From Bacteroidales bacterium (lineage in GTDB: Bacteria; Bacteroidota; Bacteroidia; Bacteroidales; ML635J-15): a stretch of 53,656 bases of DNA. The position numbers and the translations under genes are program-made. The notes under the pieces were generated by a model that was given only the letters and a program-made list of their open reading frames with translations, did not search any database and was not told the DNA's origin. Shown here piece after piece: positions 49,102-53,656 of the stretch; within the stretch, counting starts at the first letter, position 1, and each line of letters begins with the position of its first letter. The stretch is from assembly GCA_031284905.1 (NCBI GenBank), contig JAITXI010000030.1, forward strand, positions 1 to 53,656, read 5' to 3'.

Positions 49102-49677
49102 ATGCAATACATTTTAATAATAATAGCCGCAATTTTTGTAAATAATATTGTTTTAACACAATTTCTTGGAATTTGTCCGTTTTTGGGAGTTTCAAATAAA
49201 GTTAAAACTTCAATGGGAATGGGTGCTGCAGTAGTTTTCGTAATGGTTCTTTCTACTACTGTAACATGGTTGATTTACACCTATATTTTAGCAAAGTTCA
49301 ATATTGAATTTATGCAAACTGTAACCTACATTCTTGTTATTGCCGGTTTGGTACAAATGATAGAGTTGATTTTGAAAAAAATCAGTCCTTCTTTATATCA
49401 GGCATTAGGGGTATTTTTACCTTTAATAACAACAAATTGTACAATTTTAGGGGTTGCACTTTTAGTAATACAAAAAAATTACAATTTAATTACAAGTGTT
49501 TTATTTGCGATAGGAATGTCTGTTGGATTTACATTGGCATTAGTAATTCTAGCAGGTATCCGTGAACATATCGACAAACTTTCTATTCCTAAAGGTATGA
49601 AAGGAATTCCGATTGTTTTAATAATTGCAGGAATTTTGGCTATGGCTTTTATGGGATTCTCAGGAATGATTAAGTAA
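49102..49677 (+). CDS. rnfA: Rnf complex subunit A
   Basis: FVNNIVLTQFLGICPFLGVSNKVKTSMGMG. Confidence 0.96.
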   Translation: MQYILIIIAAIFVNNIVLTQFLGICPFLGVSNKVKTSMGMGAAVVFVMVLSTTVTWLIYTYILAKFNIEFMQTVTYILVIAGLVQMIELILKKISPSLYQALGVFLPLITTNCTILGVALLVIQKNYNLITSVLFAIGMSVGFTLALVILAGIREHIDKLSIPKGMKGIPIVLIIAGILAMAFMGFSGMIK

Positions 49678-49778
49678 TAATATATCTTTTTTAATCGTAT
49701 TTTTTCGTTTATTGGGCTATTTTATTTTTTATTATTGAAAAGAATATCTTAAATTTGAATAATATTTAAAAAAACAAA

Positions 49779-50072
49779 ATGAAAGCAATTTTTATATCAT
49801 ATAACCAAGCAGTAATTGAGAAAGTTGAATATATGCTTGATAAGTTAGAAATAAGAGGATTTACTCAATGGGAAGGTATTCAAGGAAGAGGAAGCAAAAC
49901 AGGCGATCCGCATTATGGAAATCATACATGGCCCGAAATTAATTGTGCGACTTTGATAATTGTAGAAGATGAAAAAGTTGATATTATTTTGGAAAAAGTA
50001 AAAGCTATTGATGAAATAAATTTAGAAGTTGGAATAAGAGCTTTTGTTTGGAATATAGAACGAACAGTTTAA
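49779..50072 (+). CDS. Small PII-like protein
   Basis: YNQAVIEKVEYMLDKLEIRGFTQWEGIQGRGSKTGDPHYGNHTWPEINCATLIIVEDEKVDIILEKVKAI; length and layout consistent with PII-like ferredoxin fold. Confidence 0.65.
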   Translation: MKAIFISYNQAVIEKVEYMLDKLEIRGFTQWEGIQGRGSKTGDPHYGNHTWPEINCATLIIVEDEKVDIILEKVKAIDEINLEVGIRAFVWNIERTV

Positions 50073-50176
50073 ATTATAAATCTCATAATTTTATAAGACA
50101 GACAAATTTTATTGGAAGCTAAATAAAAATCTTTTGAAGTCTAAATAGAAAAAACGTTATCGGTAACCTCTATTAC

Positions 50177-50195
50177 CCCAACTTGAACAAAATTC
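50177..50195 (-). repeat. 19-bp sequence shared (inverted) with 29477-29495
   Basis: CCCAACTTGAACAAAATTC. Confidence 0.8.
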
Positions 50196-50361
50196 ACCAA
50201 AAAATCAAAATACCAAATTTGTTTTGATTTTTCAACAGTTTCTTTTAGTAGTGTAATTTATATAGGAGAAAGTTCGGTATATACGATATTTATTTATTTT
50301 TATTATTTTTAGAATATTTTTGCATTACTTCATAAAGGCATTATTGTTATTATATAACTTT

Positions 50362-51354
50362 TTACCAAAATTTCCTAATTCCTATAATTTCCCGTATTTC
50401 TCGAATCGTTTTATCTGCCGTTTCAGCAGCTTTCTCAGCTCCGTTCTTTACAATTTTGCCTAAATATTCGTCATCTTTTTCCAATTCTACAATTCGTTGA
50501 TTTATAGGACTAATCACTTTTATAACATCTTCGGCTAATTGCTTTTTTAAGTCGCCGTAACGAATCTCGCAGCTATTATATTTTTCTCTAAAAAAACTAA
50601 CTGTATCCTGAGTTGAAACTATATCCAAAATTGTAAAAATATTTTTTATCGGTTCAGGCATTTCAGAATTCGGAACAACCGGACCAGAATCTGTAACAGC
50701 TTTCATAACTTTACTATGAATTGTTTTTTCGTTGTCAATTAAGTAGATACAATTTCCTTCAGATTTTCCCATTTTCCCGCTTCCATCTAAACCCGGAATT
50801 TTTATAAGTTCTTTCCCAAAATTATATGCAACCGGTTCCGTAAAATATTCAACGCCATATTGATTATTAAATCTACGAGCAAATTTTCGTGTCATTTCCA
50901 AATGTTGCTCTTGGTCTTTTCCTACCGGAACTTTATCTGCTTTATGTATTAAAATATCTGCAGCCATTAAAACCGGATATGTTAATAAACCGGCATTTAC
51001 GTTTTCTGAATGTTTTCGGGCTTTATCTTTAAAAGAAGCTGTTCTTTCCAATTCTCCAAGATAAGCAATCATATTAAATAACAAATAAAATTCACAAAGT
51101 TGAGGCAAATCACTCTGTATGTAAATTATTGATTTTTCAGGGTCTAACCCACAAGCCAAATATTCAACCAAAATATTTTTTACATTTTTCTTTAATTCTT
51201 CGGGATGTTGATGTGTTGTAAGAGAATGATAATCAGCAATAAAAAACAAACAATCATCAGTATTTTGCATTTCTACAAAATTTTTCACTGCTCCCAAATA
51301 ATTTCCCAAATGTAAATTTCCTGTTGGGCGTATCCCGCTTAATACTTTTGCCAT
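50362..51354 (-). CDS. trpS: Tryptophanyl-tRNA synthetase
   Basis: SGIRPTGNLHLGNYLGAVKNF; PVGKDQEQHLEMTR; KMGKSEGNCIYL. Confidence 0.97.
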   Translation of the reverse strand: MAKVLSGIRPTGNLHLGNYLGAVKNFVEMQNTDDCLFFIADYHSLTTHQHPEELKKNVKNILVEYLACGLDPEKSIIYIQSDLPQLCEFYLLFNMIAYLGELERTASFKDKARKHSENVNAGLLTYPVLMAADILIHKADKVPVGKDQEQHLEMTRKFARRFNNQYGVEYFTEPVAYNFGKELIKIPGLDGSGKMGKSEGNCIYLIDNEKTIHSKVMKAVTDSGPVVPNSEMPEPIKNIFTILDIVSTQDTVSFFREKYNSCEIRYGDLKKQLAEDVIKVISPINQRIVELEKDDEYLGKIVKNGAEKAAETADKTIREIREIIGIRKFW

Positions 51355-51355
51355 G

Positions 51356-53044
51356 TTATTTTTTTTGTGGTTTTAAAATATCGTTATATAAATTTTCATT
51401 ATTTGCAACTTCGATAGCTTTTTTTACAAAGTCATCATTCTTTAAAGAATAAATTAAAACACCGGCATTATAATAATAATTTGCAATAATTTCAGCTTCA
51501 ATCAATTCAATGATTTCCGATTTAAAATTTTGCAAGTCTTTTTCAATATTATGAGAAATTTTTTTCTGTAATTCATTTAATTCTTTTTCTGTTTCCTGAT
51601 AATATTTTTCTTCTTTAGTATTTTCAATTAATTCTTGCAAAATTTGTTCGGAATTTGATTTATATTCAAAATTTTTAGATTTTGTGAAAGCAAGAAAATC
51701 AATATAATCAATTTCCGACAATTTAAATTTATCCGGCGGATCAATACTTTGATGTTTTGAACGAAAATAAGCCGAATAGTCTGAAATAATATCTTGAATA
51801 ATTAAATTCGCAGAAATATTACTTATTTCTCTTTCCTCAACTTTAATATCCGGTTCGATACCACCACCGTCATAAACTTTTCGTCCATTTTTGGTTTTAT
51901 ATTCCGATTTTAAAGAATCCGGAACATTTCCTACACTTCCGTCTTCGTTTCTGTGCGAATAATCTAAAACTTGAATACAACGTTCGGTTGGAGTATAATA
52001 TTTTGCTGTTGTAACTTTCAAAATACTGTTGTATGGAAGTTCTCTGGTGGTTTGAACCAAACCTTTTCCAAAAGTTCTTTGACCAATAATAATTCCTCTG
52101 TCTAAATCTTGCATACAACCTGAAACAATTTCCGAAGCTGAAGCAGAGCCACGATTTACCAATACAATTATTTTTACTTGATTATCAATTGGTTCTATTT
52201 CAGTTTTGTAAGTTTTTGTCATTTGTGGAGCTTTTCCTTTCATCGAAACTACCGTATTCCCTTTATCAATAAAAAAATTACAAATTTTTACTGCTTCTTG
52301 TAATAATCCTCCCGGATTTCCACGTAAATCAAGAACAACAACTTTTACATTATTTGTTTTTTTTAAAGTTTCAAATGCTTCTTTTACTTCTTTTCCTGCG
52401 GAAAATGTAAATTCATTTAAAAATATATATCCTGTCGTTTTATCCAACATTGTAAAATATGGAACCGATTTCATTTTTATTTCTTCTCTTTCAATGGAAA
52501 AATTCATTGGCTTTTCTGTTCCAATTCGTTGAATTTTAACATTTAATATAGTTTTTGGCTCTCCTCTTAATAATTCTGATACATCTTCCGAAGATTTTCC
52601 TTTTATTGATTTTCCATCAATTTCCAGAATTAAATCTCCATTGAACAATCCGGCTTTTGCGGCAGGACTATCTGCATAAGGTTGAGAAATCATGGTGTAA
52701 TCGCCTTTTGTTCTGATCATTGCTCCTATTCCGCCATATTGTCCGGTAGTCATGATTTTCAAATCTTCAGTTTTCGATTCCGGAATATAAACCGTATATG
52801 GATCAAGCGTTGAAAGCATTGCGTCTATTCCTTTTTTTATAATTTCTCCGGGTACTACCTCATCAACATAATACAAATCTGTTTCTTTATAAATCGAATA
52901 AAAAATATCTAAATTTTTTACTGTTTCAAAATTATTGTCATTATCACTTTTTATTGTAAACGACATTAACATTAACATACCTATAATAAAATAGGTGTAT
53001 TTTTTAAAACTAATATTATGTGTAATTTTCTTAATAAATTTCAT
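51356..53044 (-). CDS. S41 family C-terminal processing peptidase with PDZ domain
   Basis: PDZ; LDLRGNPGGLLQEAVKICNFF; RGSASASEIVSGCMQDLDRGIIIGQRTFGKGLVQ Ser/Lys dyad. Confidence 0.95.
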   Translation of the reverse strand: MKFIKKITHNISFKKYTYFIIGMLMLMSFTIKSDNDNNFETVKNLDIFYSIYKETDLYYVDEVVPGEIIKKGIDAMLSTLDPYTVYIPESKTEDLKIMTTGQYGGIGAMIRTKGDYTMISQPYADSPAAKAGLFNGDLILEIDGKSIKGKSSEDVSELLRGEPKTILNVKIQRIGTEKPMNFSIEREEIKMKSVPYFTMLDKTTGYIFLNEFTFSAGKEVKEAFETLKKTNNVKVVVLDLRGNPGGLLQEAVKICNFFIDKGNTVVSMKGKAPQMTKTYKTEIEPIDNQVKIIVLVNRGSASASEIVSGCMQDLDRGIIIGQRTFGKGLVQTTRELPYNSILKVTTAKYYTPTERCIQVLDYSHRNEDGSVGNVPDSLKSEYKTKNGRKVYDGGGIEPDIKVEEREISNISANLIIQDIISDYSAYFRSKHQSIDPPDKFKLSEIDYIDFLAFTKSKNFEYKSNSEQILQELIENTKEEKYYQETEKELNELQKKISHNIEKDLQNFKSEIIELIEAEIIANYYYNAGVLIYSLKNDDFVKKAIEVANNENLYNDILKPQKK

Positions 53045-53112
53045 CAGTCTGTTTTTATAGAAATTACAACAAAGATAATACCTATTTTTTAGAATAGAAA
53101 GAGAAAAATAAA

Positions 53113-53517
53113 TTACCTTTTTTGTAGCAACAAATTAGATTGTATTTTATTTAAATATTGAATAATATCATTTTGGATAGAACCAAATTTTTCTATTGTA
53201 AATTTAGTATAAACAAATCCTAGGTGTAAAACAATGCGATTCTCAACACATAATTCTTTGATTTCTCTCAAATTCAATCGAATAGCTTCTTTTATTCTAC
53301 GTTTTATAAGATTTCTATTATGAGCTTTTTTTATTTTTTTCTTTGGAACTGAAATAAAAATTTTTATTTCAGCATCTGTTTCTTGTTTATTCTGTATCAC
53401 AAATACATTCAACAAATTACCAGAAATTCGCTCTCCTTTAACGAATAAATCATTGATTTCAGTTCGTTTTTTAAGCATAAAATCTCTATTGATCACATTT
53501 CGCTGAATTTCAATCAT
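53113..53517 (-). CDS. rnpA: Ribonuclease P protein component
   Basis: VPKKKIKKAHNRNLIKRRIKEAIRLN RNR motif. Confidence 0.92.
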   Translation of the reverse strand: MIEIQRNVINRDFMLKKRTEINDLFVKGERISGNLLNVFVIQNKQETDAEIKIFISVPKKKIKKAHNRNLIKRRIKEAIRLNLREIKELCVENRIVLHLGFVYTKFTIEKFGSIQNDIIQYLNKIQSNLLLQKR

Positions 53518-53527
53518 TTATGTTGTA

Positions 53528-53656
53528 TTATTTTATTACTTCAACTTTTTTAAGTACAACTTCCTCACCGTCTATTATTCTAACAAAATATATGCCGGTT
53601 GGACTATTACTTAAATCTATTTCTGTAAAATTGTCGGCATTTTGTTTGACTAAAAT
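53528..53656 (-). CDS. C-terminal end of a T9SS-sorted protein, truncated by the window edge
   Basis: Hand translation ILVKQNADNFTEIDLSNSPTGIYFVRIIDGEEVVLKKVEVIK*; SPTGIYFVRI plus basic tail is a type A sorting-domain end. Confidence 0.8.
   Translation of the reverse strand: MLVKQNADNFTEIDLSNSPTGIYFVRIIDGEEVVLKKVEVIK

Noticed and set aside
1-53656. CRISPR array, tRNA, rRNA, integrase or prophage
   Set aside because: No regularly spaced repeats, no tRNA-like T-arm/acceptor structures recognised by eye, and no integrase or phage structural genes; a tRNAscan/Infernal run would be needed to exclude RNAs fully.

Overview
AT-rich chromosomal window with Bacteroidota (probably Bacteroidales) character: T9SS sorting tails, TonB receptor, porG-uppS-bamA, S46 peptidase and a TAnnTTTG-type promoter. 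Most of it is housekeeping: purQ, parAB, ribH, rpsU, acpP-fabF-rnc, purN, nadE, a polyprenyl synthase, ispD, porG-uppS-bamA, an rnfBCDGEA operon, trpS, a CtpA-type protease and rnpA. Secreted and accessory genes are interspersed: DPP7-like S46 peptidase, T9SS-tailed endonuclease I, choice-of-anchor-L T9SS protein, a Ser/Thr kinase-FGE fusion, and a TonB receptor with a DUF5689-like lipoprotein. No CRISPR array, rRNA, tRNA, intact mobile element or clearly new multi-gene system was found. Observations worth checking: a pentanucleotide repeat inside the endonuclease signal peptide (possible phase variation); a TonB receptor broken by one TGG->TGA-like codon; a secreted-protein gene whose ATG appears to have become ATA at the ribH stop overlap; unannotated decayed genes (ABC exporter, IS4-like and IS1595-like transposases); an unannotated 49-aa Cys-rich membrane ORF; a PII-like gene after the Rnf operon; Shine-Dalgarno motifs at rnfC and rnfE but not rpsU; and shared intergenic scars. 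All calls are from reading the sequence and ORF translations; no database search was run.
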